In this document: positions 1 to 8,497 of the stretch, piece by piece
Position numbering within the stretch: position 1 is the stretch's first letter
How the letters are laid out: each line of letters opens with the position of its first letter
Assembly: GCA_017559615.1 (NCBI GenBank)
Contig: JAFYRB010000030.1
Location: 1-28,505 of the forward strand
Reading direction: 5' to 3'
DNA length: 28,505 nucleotides
From: Alistipes sp.
GTDB taxonomy: Bacteria > Bacteroidota > Bacteroidia > Bacteroidales > Rikenellaceae
The notes under the pieces: generated by a model
What the model was told of the DNA's origin: nothing
The model's input: only the letters and a program-made list of their open reading frames with translations
The model's database searches: none
Translations under genes and position numbers: made by a program

Positions 1-1149
<1,149 letters not shown>

Positions 1150-1158
1150 AAATAATCG

Positions 1159-1190
1159 AGGGGCTGCGCTTGTGTGCGGCCCCTATTTTT
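1159..1190 (+). terminator. Rho-independent terminator after gyrB
   Basis: A 10-bp stem (1160-1169 with 1174-1183, including G-T wobbles) starting with GGGGC and closed by GCCCC has a 4-base loop. One more A-T pair extends the base of the stem, and TATTTTT follows. It lies 9 bases after the gyrB stop and only 15 bases before the udk start. Confidence 0.85.
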
Positions 1191-1205
1191 AAATAGTATA
1201 CGGCT

Positions 1206-1826
1206 ATGAATGTAACTGTAATTGGAGTTGCTGGTGGCACGGGCTCTGGCAAGTCGACACTTGTAAAGCGTCTGCAGGAGGCCTTCGCAAATGATGATGT
1301 AGCAACGCTATGTCACGATTACTACTACAAGGCACACCCTGAACTAACATACGAGGAGCGCACGAAGCTTAACTACGACCACCCTGCTGCGTTCGACACC
1401 GATATGTTGGTTGAGCATATCCGCACTCTTAAGTCAAATGTTCCTATCGAGCATCCTGTATACTCTTTCGTGGAGCATAACCGCACCGAGGAGAGCGTAC
1501 TTGTTAAACCTTCGAAGGTTATCATTGTTGACGGCATCCTCATCTTTGAGAATAAGGAGTTGCGTGAGTTGATGGATATTAAGGTGTTCGTGGACACCGA
1601 TGCTGATATCCGCCTTGCCCGCCGCATCCTTCGTGATGTATGTGAGCGTGGTCGTACTATGCAGTCGGTTATCGACCAGTATACCACAACTGTAAAGCCT
1701 ATGCACGAGGAGTTTGTGGAGCCTTCGAAGAAGTATGCCGATGTCATCATTCCAGAGGGAGGTTTCAACTCGGTTGCCGTAGGTATGCTCATTCAGAATA
1801 TTCGTTCACTTATAGATAATAAGTAA
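1206..1826 (+). CDS. udk: Uridine kinase
   Basis: Uridine/cytidine kinase phosphorylates uridine and cytidine to UMP and CMP in the cytoplasmic pyrimidine salvage pathway. The 206-residue length is normal for the family. The P-loop GGTGSGKST is at residues 10-18, HDYYYK near 38 and YDHPAAFDTDML near 58 fit the nucleoside-binding region, and the Arg-rich lid RRILRDVCERGR lies near 139. The start is the ATG just after the gyrB terminator, and no upstream in-frame extension is needed. The next gene begins one base after the stop, so the two are very likely cotranscribed. I see no TAnnTTTG promoter between the terminator and the start, so expression may come from a promoter inside the gyrB end or from readthrough. 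Confidence 0.95.
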   Translation: MNVTVIGVAGGTGSGKSTLVKRLQEAFANDDVATLCHDYYYKAHPELTYEERTKLNYDHPAAFDTDMLVEHIRTLKSNVPIEHPVYSFVEHNRTEESVLVKPSKVIIVDGILIFENKELRELMDIKVFVDTDADIRLARRILRDVCERGRTMQSVIDQYTTTVKPMHEEFVEPSKKYADVIIPEGGFNSVAVGMLIQNIRSLIDNK

Positions 1827-1827
1827 T

Positions 1828-3327
1828 ATGTATAGACTTAACATCCTTTTTCTATCGTTTATCGCCCTGCTTTTTGCAGGTTGCAATACCGCACAACGCC
1901 CATCAGCACTCCTCGAGAACAACTATCTTGTTCTTGCTTCGGAGGATGTGGCAAATGATGCAGAGTGGATGGCTGTTGCCGAGAAACTCGCTAAGAAGCA
2001 TAACTCTCATATCGTAACCTTTGCCGAGGCACCTGGTGATGTACTGGAGACTCTCCGCGCGGAGAACCCTCGCTACGTTGCGATTGTCGACAAGCCAGAG
2101 AATATTGGTCGCGACTATGTCATCGACCTTCACCTTATGTGCCGCGACATTGACGAGGATATCTATGCCGATTTCTTGTGGGGTATTATCACAGGCTACG
2201 ACGCTGCGGCTGCCGAGCGTATGGTAGACAATAGCACCGAGCCTTTGGTTATCAAGGATGCCGTAGCTACAATTATGGAGCTAAACTCTGCAAAGTGGTT
2301 CGACAACTACGCTTGGGTAGACGACCACACACGTGGCCTTTGGGGTTATAAGAATGGCCGCGATGCGGAGATTGTAACCGATATGGTCGAGAAGGAGGAG
2401 GTCCTCAATAAGTTCAAGGAGCTTTACGAGGCTTACGATCCAGACCTTGTTGTAACTGCAGCTCACGCTACGCAGCAGAACCTTGAGATGCCCTACTCTT
2501 TGGGACACATCAGACCTCGTGACGGTAAGCTCTACGCACAGAATATCTTTACAGGCGAGGAGCGCGACATCATCGAGTCGGGCAAGCGCCGTGTCTACAC
2601 CGCAGTAGGCAACTGCCTTATCGGCGATATGAACAACACCAAGGAGAGTATGGCCGCAGCGTGGATGAATGGCTCGAATGCCGCTACGATGATTGGCTAC
2701 GTGGTAACCACTTGGCACGGTCGCAATGGCTGGGGCGCACTCAAGTATTGGGTGACCAACCCATTACGTTACACCTTGGCCGAGGCGGTATATATGAATC
2801 AGCAGGATTTCATTCACCAGCAGGATGCGTGGTATCCCGAGCTTCGCAAGGAGCGTTATACCTTCTGCGATGGCTTTATGGAGGAGCTAAACACCGCTGC
2901 GGAGCGTATGCAGGAGGTTTTGGGCCGCGAGGTATCGTTCGATAGCGCAGAGGATTGGGATATGCTTGGCTTCTGGCACGACCGCGATGTGTTGGTGTAC
3001 TATGGCGACCCTATGTGGAACGTAATGCTTCAGGGTGTAGAGAGCGAGAATGACTACACCGTTGAGTCACGCCTTGAGGGTGGACAGTACATCATCACCA
3101 TCACCACTTCGGAGAACTTCTCATTGGAGCGTATGAAGGGTGATAAGTTTAAGCAGGAGCACGTCCTCGACCTTCCATTCAGCTACTTCTTCCCAGAGCG
3201 TTTGGTAAATCCTCGCTTGGCAGAGGGTGAGGCGTGGGATGTAGCTCTCGACGAGAACTTTATCTTGGTCTACAACGCCGAGTTCTCACCATCATCAACC
3301 TACAAGATTATCCTCGATGTGGAGTAA
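1828..3327 (+). CDS. Exported lipoprotein with possible gingipain-like (clan CD) peptidase fold
   Basis: I do not recognise an exact family. Residues 1-19 form a lipoprotein signal peptide with lipobox LFAGC (Cys19), so the mature 480-residue protein should be in the outer membrane or facing the periplasm. The middle has features like gingipain-type (C25) cysteine peptidases: a strand RYVAIVDKP (82-90), an acidic stretch RDIDEDIYADFLWG (106-119) resembling the segment after the first strand in C25 proteins, a hydrophobic strand leading to a His (DLVVTAAHAT, His213), and then RVYTAVGNCLIG with Cys263. A candidate His213/Cys263 dyad is therefore plausible but unproven. The C-terminal 120 residues look beta-rich and could be an Ig-like domain, as in gingipains. 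The gene follows udk by one base and precedes a BACON lipoprotein by 34 bases. The His motif is AHA rather than the usual GHG, so it may be an inactive relative. Confidence 0.5.
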   Translation: MYRLNILFLSFIALLFAGCNTAQRPSALLENNYLVLASEDVANDAEWMAVAEKLAKKHNSHIVTFAEAPGDVLETLRAENPRYVAIVDKPENIGRDYVIDLHLMCRDIDEDIYADFLWGIITGYDAAAAERMVDNSTEPLVIKDAVATIMELNSAKWFDNYAWVDDHTRGLWGYKNGRDAEIVTDMVEKEEVLNKFKELYEAYDPDLVVTAAHATQQNLEMPYSLGHIRPRDGKLYAQNIFTGEERDIIESGKRRVYTAVGNCLIGDMNNTKESMAAAWMNGSNAATMIGYVVTTWHGRNGWGALKYWVTNPLRYTLAEAVYMNQQDFIHQQDAWYPELRKERYTFCDGFMEELNTAAERMQEVLGREVSFDSAEDWDMLGFWHDRDVLVYYGDPMWNVMLQGVESENDYTVESRLEGGQYIITITTSENFSLERMKGDKFKQEHVLDLPFSYFFPERLVNPRLAEGEAWDVALDENFILVYNAEFSPSSTYKIILDVE

Positions 3328-3361
3328 GCCGCAAATATAAACAGAATAAAATAATAACATT

Positions 3362-4183
3362 ATGAAGAAGTTTTTATCATTTTTCGCAATCGTAGCACTG
3401 CTCTTCACAGCGTGCGAGAATCCTAAAGACGACGTTAATGGTAACAATGAGCAGATTAAGTTGACATCAAGCTCAGAGGTTAAGGTTAACAGCGGCAGTG
3501 CTATGGCATTCATCAACTATGAGATTTTGGAGATGGTTGCGGGTGCAGAGGTTAAGGCCGAGGCTAACGTATCTTGGATTGGCAACTTTGACTACCGCCA
3601 GCAGGGTAAGATTAACTTTACCGTAGAGAGAAATCCTGATGCCGAGCCACGTGAGGGTGTTATCACCGTATCGTACGATAAGTCGAAGTTGGAGGTAAAG
3701 ATTATCCAGGCTCTCAGCGAGGCTCCTACAAACAAGCAGATTAACACCCCACTGCTTCAGGGTAAGTATTATGGCAATGTTCAGGGCCTCTACAACTACT
3801 ACTTGATATTCTCTGATCTTGGTATGGATGCGAGCAATATGTACTCTACACCAAACGCCTACTACTACTTTGTTGACCTATATCTTGAGGCAGAGCCAAG
3901 CGATATGTCACATATTAAGGTTCCTGTAGGTGTTTATGAGTTTGACGCGAACAATATGCCTATTGGCGATACATTCAAGGAGCAGTGGAGTTGGTATCAG
4001 ATTAACGACGAGAGTGGCTCCTCTGTATCTCAGATTCACTATGAGAGCGGTAAGTTTACTATTGAGGAGAATAAGATAACTCTTGAGATTACGTTGACAG
4101 TTGACCACGTTCAGGAGACTCATAAGGTAGTTTACGAGGGCGATTACTCACTCCTCGACTGCACAAATGAGGTATACGAGTAG
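3362..4183 (+). CDS. BACON-domain lipoprotein, function unknown
   Basis: The 273-residue protein has a lipoprotein signal peptide ending LLFTAC (Cys18). Residues about 45-118 resemble a BACON domain: a segment with ANVSWIGNF, then INFTVERNP and REGVITVSYD, ending in KIIQA, the usual hydrophobic last strand. BACON modules occur at the N-terminus of many Bacteroidales surface proteins and often act as spacers or binding modules. Residues 128-273 form a beta-rich, aromatic-rich domain (GKYYGNVQGLYNYYLIF; AYYYFVDLYLE) without a motif I know; a small beta-barrel ligand-binding fold is possible. It follows the gingipain-like lipoprotein by 34 bases and may share its transcript, although the gap is AT-rich. 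A bidirectional terminator follows. Confidence 0.7.
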   Translation: MKKFLSFFAIVALLFTACENPKDDVNGNNEQIKLTSSSEVKVNSGSAMAFINYEILEMVAGAEVKAEANVSWIGNFDYRQQGKINFTVERNPDAEPREGVITVSYDKSKLEVKIIQALSEAPTNKQINTPLLQGKYYGNVQGLYNYYLIFSDLGMDASNMYSTPNAYYYFVDLYLEAEPSDMSHIKVPVGVYEFDANNMPIGDTFKEQWSWYQINDESGSSVSQIHYESGKFTIEENKITLEITLTVDHVQETHKVVYEGDYSLLDCTNEVYE

Positions 4184-4202
4184 TATCACTACTTAATAAC
4201 TA

Positions 4203-4240
4203 AAAATAGTCACCTTCTTGGAAGGTGACTATTTTGTTTT
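4203..4240. terminator. Bidirectional terminator between convergent genes
   Basis: A perfect 15-bp stem pairs 4203-4217 with 4221-4235 (AAAATAGTCACCTTC and its complement) around a 3-base loop. The A-run on one side and T-run on the other allow it to end both the plus-strand BACON lipoprotein transcript and the minus-strand alcohol dehydrogenase transcript. Confidence 0.9.
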
Positions 4241-4257
4241 AGCGAGCTATGTAAAGA

Positions 4258-5427
4258 CTATAAGCACATCTCGAATATCGCCTCCACATCCGAAGGTGTA
4301 AGAGTCTTAAAGCCCTTGATATCGCCATAGCGGCACGCCTTCTTTGCCATCATCGCAAAATCCTCACGCTTGATACCTACCTCGGTAAATGTACGCTGCA
4401 AGCCCAACTTCTCGAACAAGAACTCCTCGGTAAGCTTAATACTAAGCTTCGCAATCTCCATCTTATCCAACTTCGCATCAATACCAAACACATTCACACC
4501 ATACTGAACATACTTATCGACTGTTGTCTCATCCAAACAGTACTCCATCCATCGTGGTGTGAGGATAGCAAGACCAAGGCCGTGAGTGATATCATAAACT
4601 GCCGATAGCTCGTGTTCCATAGGATGACAGCTCCACGCCTTACGCTTACCACCATTTATAAAGCCATTAATAGCCCACGACGATGTCCACATTAGGTTGG
4701 CACGCGCCTCGTAGTTCTCTGGCTCGGCAACAGCGATAGGTGCATACTTAACAACAGTCTTGAGCATACCCTCCATAAAGCAGTCGAGCATAAAGAGGTC
4801 CTCCTGTGTATTAAAGTAAACCTCCATAATATGCGACATAATATCCGCCGCACCGCACGCAGTCTGATACTTACTAACCGAGTAGGTAAGCGTAGGATCA
4901 AGGAACGACACACGTGGCAACAACGCAGGAGCCAAGCGACCAAGTTTATCGCCAGTCTCAAGGTTCGAGATAACACCCGCAGTATCCATCTCCGAGCCAG
5001 TCGCCGAGAGTGTCAAAATTGTAACAATTGGCAACGCCTCGTCAATAGGCTTTGCGTTAGCGCCAAAGAACTCCCAAGCATCGTGCTCCACACACGCACC
5101 TGCGGCCATAAACTTCGTAGCGTCGATAGTAGAACCACCACCTACTGCCAACAGCACATCTATACCCTGCTCCTTACATATTGCAACACCCTTACGTACC
5201 GACTCGATACGTGGATTAGGCTCAATACCCGACAACTCGAACACCTCAAGGTTTGCTTTATGTAACTCCTCGATCACTCTGTCGTATAGGCCACTACGCT
5301 TTATAGAGCCACCACCATAGGTAAGCAACACGCGCTTACCAAATTTCTTAAGATCCTCGCCCAAATGTCCCAACTGATTCTCACCAAAATATACCTTCGT
5401 TGGGATGTTATAAACAAAACCATTCAT
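4258..5427 (-). CDS. Iron/zinc-dependent alcohol dehydrogenase, YqhD/BdhA type
   Basis: This 389-residue protein belongs to the group III metal-dependent alcohol dehydrogenases and most resembles NADPH-dependent YqhD-type aldehyde reductases, which reduce short-chain or toxic aldehydes in the cytoplasm. The nucleotide site shows LLTYGGGSIK (35-43) and LLAVGGGSTIDATK (92-105). The metal ligands are visible as Asp195 and His199 in AADIMSHIMEVYF, and His268 and His282 in CHPMEHELSAVYDITHG; spacing and numbering agree with what I recall for YqhD to within one residue. The preceding regulator gene ends 11 bases upstream, so it is the last gene of the four-gene minus-strand run. The actual substrate cannot be read from sequence; detoxification of lipid-derived aldehydes is one possibility. 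Confidence 0.9.
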   Translation of the reverse strand: MNGFVYNIPTKVYFGENQLGHLGEDLKKFGKRVLLTYGGGSIKRSGLYDRVIEELHKANLEVFELSGIEPNPRIESVRKGVAICKEQGIDVLLAVGGGSTIDATKFMAAGACVEHDAWEFFGANAKPIDEALPIVTILTLSATGSEMDTAGVISNLETGDKLGRLAPALLPRVSFLDPTLTYSVSKYQTACGAADIMSHIMEVYFNTQEDLFMLDCFMEGMLKTVVKYAPIAVAEPENYEARANLMWTSSWAINGFINGGKRKAWSCHPMEHELSAVYDITHGLGLAILTPRWMEYCLDETTVDKYVQYGVNVFGIDAKLDKMEIAKLSIKLTEEFLFEKLGLQRTFTEVGIKREDFAMMAKKACRYGDIKGFKTLTPSDVEAIFEMCL

Positions 5428-5438
5428 ATCGTAAAATT

Positions 5439-6035
5439 TTATATATCGCCAAGTGCGACGATGTTATTCAACACAGCATATATCGTCAATCTGCCAATCG
5501 AGCGACTATGCAACTTTTCGCAAATATTATTACGATGGAAGATTACCGTTGCAAGGGAGATATTCAACTCGTCTGCTATCTCCTTATTTATACGTCCCTT
5601 TACCAGCAGTGCCAACACATCACGCTCACGTGCCGAGAGTAGCGGCTGCTGCGCCTCTTCGTTTGACATCGCCTCGTGATGATGCACGTGTCTAGGGTGT
5701 CCCATTTGGTGGATATGCAGAATCTGGCGCACTATATCCTGCTCCGATGCCGTAGCGTCGATAGTACGAAATCCCGACTGCACAAATGGCGATGCCTCAC
5801 CCTCGGTGATGACCATAGTTCGTGCCATAAGCGGGCGAAACATCTCCGTATTATGAAATAGGATATTCGCCGAAATAAAGTAGTGTGCAACCCTCGCCTC
5901 CGCAGCGTTGAACTCCGCAATACTGCTATAGCTCACCACATCAATGCCTGGAAGCATATCCGACAGCAAGCTACGCAGAGCCATAGCGCTCAACGTATTC
6001 TCCTGAATAATAGCAATCTGAGGGCGCATCATCAT
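5439..6035 (-). CDS. LuxR/NarL-type transcriptional regulator with degenerate receiver and His-rich hinge
   Basis: The C-terminus (about 133-195) is a GerE/LuxR helix-turn-helix: LSARERDVLALLVKGRINKE, followed by IADELNISLATVIFHRNNI and EKLHSRSIGRL. The N-terminal 100 residues have the length and helix/strand pattern of a receiver, but the acidic pair is replaced by Q11-E12, the phospho-acceptor position falls in HYFISANILFHN with no Asp, and the usual conserved Lys is absent (TIDATA). It is therefore probably not controlled by ordinary phosphorylation. Between the domains lies a hinge with seven histidines in 14 residues (107-120), suggesting metal or heme sensing. The start ATG (complement of 6033-6035) is one base from the manA stop; Met2 or Met3 could also serve. 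An orphan LuxR regulator of Porphyromonas gingivalis, CdhR, linked to hemin response, is a possible relative; this is from memory and unverified. Confidence 0.85.
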   Translation of the reverse strand: MMMRPQIAIIQENTLSAMALRSLLSDMLPGIDVVSYSSIAEFNAAEARVAHYFISANILFHNTEMFRPLMARTMVITEGEASPFVQSGFRTIDATASEQDIVRQILHIHQMGHPRHVHHHEAMSNEEAQQPLLSARERDVLALLVKGRINKEIADELNISLATVIFHRNNICEKLHSRSIGRLTIYAVLNNIVALGDI

Positions 6036-6036
6036 A

Positions 6037-7023
6037 CTACTTCGCGATATATACCTCCATCAACTTTGCGTCACCCTCGACCAAAATCTCGCTGGTCTCG
6101 GCAGGGATAAGAATCACCTCTCCCTCCTCCAAACTCTCCGCATTGCCATCAGCAATGAGGCGCACCGAGCCATTAAGAGCAATATACACCACAAATGAGT
6201 CGAGTGCCGAGTGGTCAAAGGTCTTTGCTCCAGCCACATCGTGCAACACCATAGTGAAGTAGTTTGACTCGATAACCTTCGCCTCACCACCTCGCTGCAA
6301 GTCATACTTACGGTGTAGAAGCTCGGCATCAGCCTCAAAGTCAATAGCATCCACGGCAAGTGCAGTATGCAACTCGCGGCTCTTACCCTCGGCATCTACT
6401 CTATCCCAGTCGTAAATACGATAGGTGATGTCTGATGTCTGCTGCACCTCTACAACCTCCAAGCCAGCACCCAACGCGTGTACCGTACCCGCAGGGATGA
6501 AGAAGGTATCACCAGGCTTCACCTCCACCTTATTGAGCAACTCCTCGAGGCGTGACTCCGACACCGCAGCGATATACTCCTCGCGTGTGAGGTTTAGGTC
6601 CTTGAAACCGAGATATATTGCAGCACCTGGCTTACAATCAACCACATACCACGCCTCTGTCTTTCCGAAGCTATTGTGGCGCTCCTCGGCCAAAGCATCG
6701 TCGGGATGCACCTGTACCGAGAGCTTATCGTTGCAATCGAGATACTTAATCAGCAATGGGAACTCAAGACCATAGCGCTCGAAATTCTCCTCGCCAACAA
6801 GCTCACCCATATAGACCTCGATAACCTCCTCAAGGTTATTACCCTTGAGAAAGCCATTCGCAACAACCGAAACATCGCCCTTTACAGACGACAAGTCCCA
6901 GCTCTCGCCATAGAGTTTATCTTTCGAAAGACGGCCCGCCGCCTTACCCTTCTTTGCCAATATCGCCTGACCACCCCAGATACGCTCCTTAACACGTGGT
7001 TTAAACTTCAATGGATACAACAT
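6037..7023 (-). CDS. manA: Mannose-6-phosphate isomerase, class I
   Basis: This zinc enzyme interconverts mannose 6-phosphate and fructose 6-phosphate, feeding GDP-mannose and fucose synthesis or mannose catabolism. The 328-residue protein is the short form common in Firmicutes and Bacteroidota. Zinc ligands are visible: Gln104 and His106 in LSVQVHPDD, Glu123 in KTEAWYVV, and His182 in FIPAGTVHALGAG. QQTSDITYRIYDWDR (194-208) contains the likely catalytic Arg202. The N-terminus FKPRVKERIWGG is typical. It lies 9 bases after the cysteate synthase gene and one base before the regulator start, so it is the second gene of this run. I see no metabolic link to cysteate synthesis; the shared transcript may reflect supply of surface sugar and lipid precursors. 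Confidence 0.93.
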   Translation of the reverse strand: MLYPLKFKPRVKERIWGGQAILAKKGKAAGRLSKDKLYGESWDLSSVKGDVSVVANGFLKGNNLEEVIEVYMGELVGEENFERYGLEFPLLIKYLDCNDKLSVQVHPDDALAEERHNSFGKTEAWYVVDCKPGAAIYLGFKDLNLTREEYIAAVSESRLEELLNKVEVKPGDTFFIPAGTVHALGAGLEVVEVQQTSDITYRIYDWDRVDAEGKSRELHTALAVDAIDFEADAELLHRKYDLQRGGEAKVIESNYFTMVLHDVAGAKTFDHSALDSFVVYIALNGSVRLIADGNAESLEEGEVILIPAETSEILVEGDAKLMEVYIAK

Positions 7024-7032
7024 ATAATCCTC

Positions 7033-8322
7033 TTAAAATAGTGATTCAACATAAGTTACAACCTCGTCGATGTCTACATTCAACGAGAACACCTTGCTTG
7101 GCTTGAGGTACCACAACTGACGATTCTGCTTTGCAGCCTCCTCGCCCGCACCAGTGATGTTAAGCATAATGCAAGCATCCTTGTCGATTGAGCCAGCCTC
7201 GACCATCTTGATAAGCGATGCAAGTGCCACGCCTGGAGCAAGGTTAATGTCAATACCCTCCAACTCCTTGAAGAGCTTACAAGCACGGCGTGCCTGAGCA
7301 TTCGTAGCCACCACAACATCGCCACCCGTAGCCTTCAACGCATCGTAAAGACCACCTGCAAAGCTATATGGAGGTCTGCGGTTCGACAACACCTTTGCAT
7401 CAATAAGCTCGGCATCACGACGTGCCTTCTTTGCATCATAAGGCAACATCTCGCGTGAGTCAGCACGCCAAGCGTCGAAAATAGGAACGAATGGAGCATT
7501 CTGCGACACGATGAGCTTCATAAGGTTATCACCATAGCGACCATCCTCGATAAATCGCATATTAGCCTCCCACGCTGCGATAGCACCCGTACCCGAGCCT
7601 ACAGCCTGGAAATAGTAATCTGGAATACGGCCAATGGTTGTCACCGCCGACATAACTGTTGTAGACATACCATCGCGGCGTGCAATATTCTTTGCACCAC
7701 CCTCTGGATAGAACTTCGACGACTTAAGTGCCATATTGCCAAGGTTAATGGCATCGAAATAGTCGCCACCCTTCTCACAAGAGATGAGTTTCACGCAGTC
7801 GTTCAAAGGCTCGGTAAACCACAACGCATCGAGGTTGTCCGAAGGCACTGCCAACAAAAGCTTAATGTTGTTATCCGAACATACACGAGCAAAGGCACGC
7901 GCAGTGTTTCCCGCAGATGCTACGACCAATACTCTATCCTCCGACTCGTCTATTCGCGCGCAAACGCTATATGCCTCAGTCTCCTTGAACGAGCAAGTCG
8001 ACATCTTCACACCACGCTTTGGGTTGTAGCCGCTCATCGTAATCCACAAGTTCGACAAACCGAGATGCTTTGCCAACGCCTCGCTCTTATATGTCACAGG
8101 AGCCGAAGAGCCCTGCAACATTCGCTTTACAGGAAGCCAATCGCAGAATTTGTAGAAGCCATACTCATCCGACTTCACCTCCAACTGCTTCTTCTCGTAG
8201 ATAGCACGCACGAGCGAAGGAGTTTTACACTCTCTATCGTCCAAAATCCAACCCTGATCCTCGAACTCTCGACCAGTGGCCACACACGACAACGTATACT
8301 TTGTAGGTTTAAAATTCTCCAT
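7033..8322 (-). CDS. Cysteate synthase (threonine-synthase-like PLP enzyme)
   Basis: Cysteate synthase replaces the phosphate of O-phosphoserine with sulfite to give L-cysteate. In Methanosarcina this feeds coenzyme M; in Alistipes-like bacteria cysteate is the head group donor for sulfonolipids such as capnine and sulfobacin. The 429-residue protein has the PLP fold II lysine in STCSFKETEA (Lys113), an Asn/Ser loop ASAGNTARAF (135-144) and the phosphate loop AVGSGTGAI (240-248). From memory, stretches such as YFQAVGSGTGAIAAWEA, PPYSFAGGLYDAL and EGIDI match methanogen cysteate synthase better than ordinary threonine synthase, whose longer N-terminal form is absent. The start is 20-odd bases downstream of a good promoter, and it is the first gene of a four-gene run. 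The misannotation risk is high, since automatic calls may say threonine synthase. Confidence 0.85.
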   Translation of the reverse strand: MENFKPTKYTLSCVATGREFEDQGWILDDRECKTPSLVRAIYEKKQLEVKSDEYGFYKFCDWLPVKRMLQGSSAPVTYKSEALAKHLGLSNLWITMSGYNPKRGVKMSTCSFKETEAYSVCARIDESEDRVLVVASAGNTARAFARVCSDNNIKLLLAVPSDNLDALWFTEPLNDCVKLISCEKGGDYFDAINLGNMALKSSKFYPEGGAKNIARRDGMSTTVMSAVTTIGRIPDYYFQAVGSGTGAIAAWEANMRFIEDGRYGDNLMKLIVSQNAPFVPIFDAWRADSREMLPYDAKKARRDAELIDAKVLSNRRPPYSFAGGLYDALKATGGDVVVATNAQARRACKLFKELEGIDINLAPGVALASLIKMVEAGSIDKDACIMLNITGAGEEAAKQNRQLWYLKPSKVFSLNVDIDEVVTYVESLF

Positions 8323-8348
8323 ATTTCGTTTAGTTATTCTCTATCGTG

Positions 8349-8378
8349 CAAATTTAACTTTTTTTTCTCGATAATCAA
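8349..8378 (-). promoter_or_regulatory. Bacteroidota-type promoter for the cysteate synthase operon
   Basis: Read on the minus strand, TTG (complement of 8376-8378) is followed after 19 bases by TAAATTTG (complement of 8349-8356), an exact match to TAnnTTTG. The predicted start would leave a leader of about 20 bases before the cysteate synthase ATG at 8322. Confidence 0.7.
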
Positions 8379-8417
8379 GACCTATTCACACCTAATAATT
8401 AATAAATTTAGGTACGA

Positions 8418-8448
8418 TTGTATTATTAGAAAATAATTTCTACCTTTG
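8418..8448 (+). promoter_or_regulatory. Bacteroidota-type promoter for the DUF4836/ABC operon
   Basis: TTG at 8418-8420 is followed after 20 bases by TACCTTTG at 8441-8448, an exact TAnnTTTG match. The start codon of the downstream gene is 49 bases further. The spacer holds an inverted repeat TAGAAA-N4-TTTCTA (8427-8442) that could be an operator but could also be chance in AT-rich DNA. Confidence 0.7.
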
Positions 8449-8497
8449 TATGATAATGGTCTAAAGCCAGGAAACGAAAAATATAAAACGAGATACT

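Noticed and set aside
7033..8322. Threonine synthase as product
   Set aside because: The overall sequence, including the region around the PLP lysine and the C-terminal half, matches my memory of cysteate synthase better; the long threonine synthase N-terminal domain is missing.
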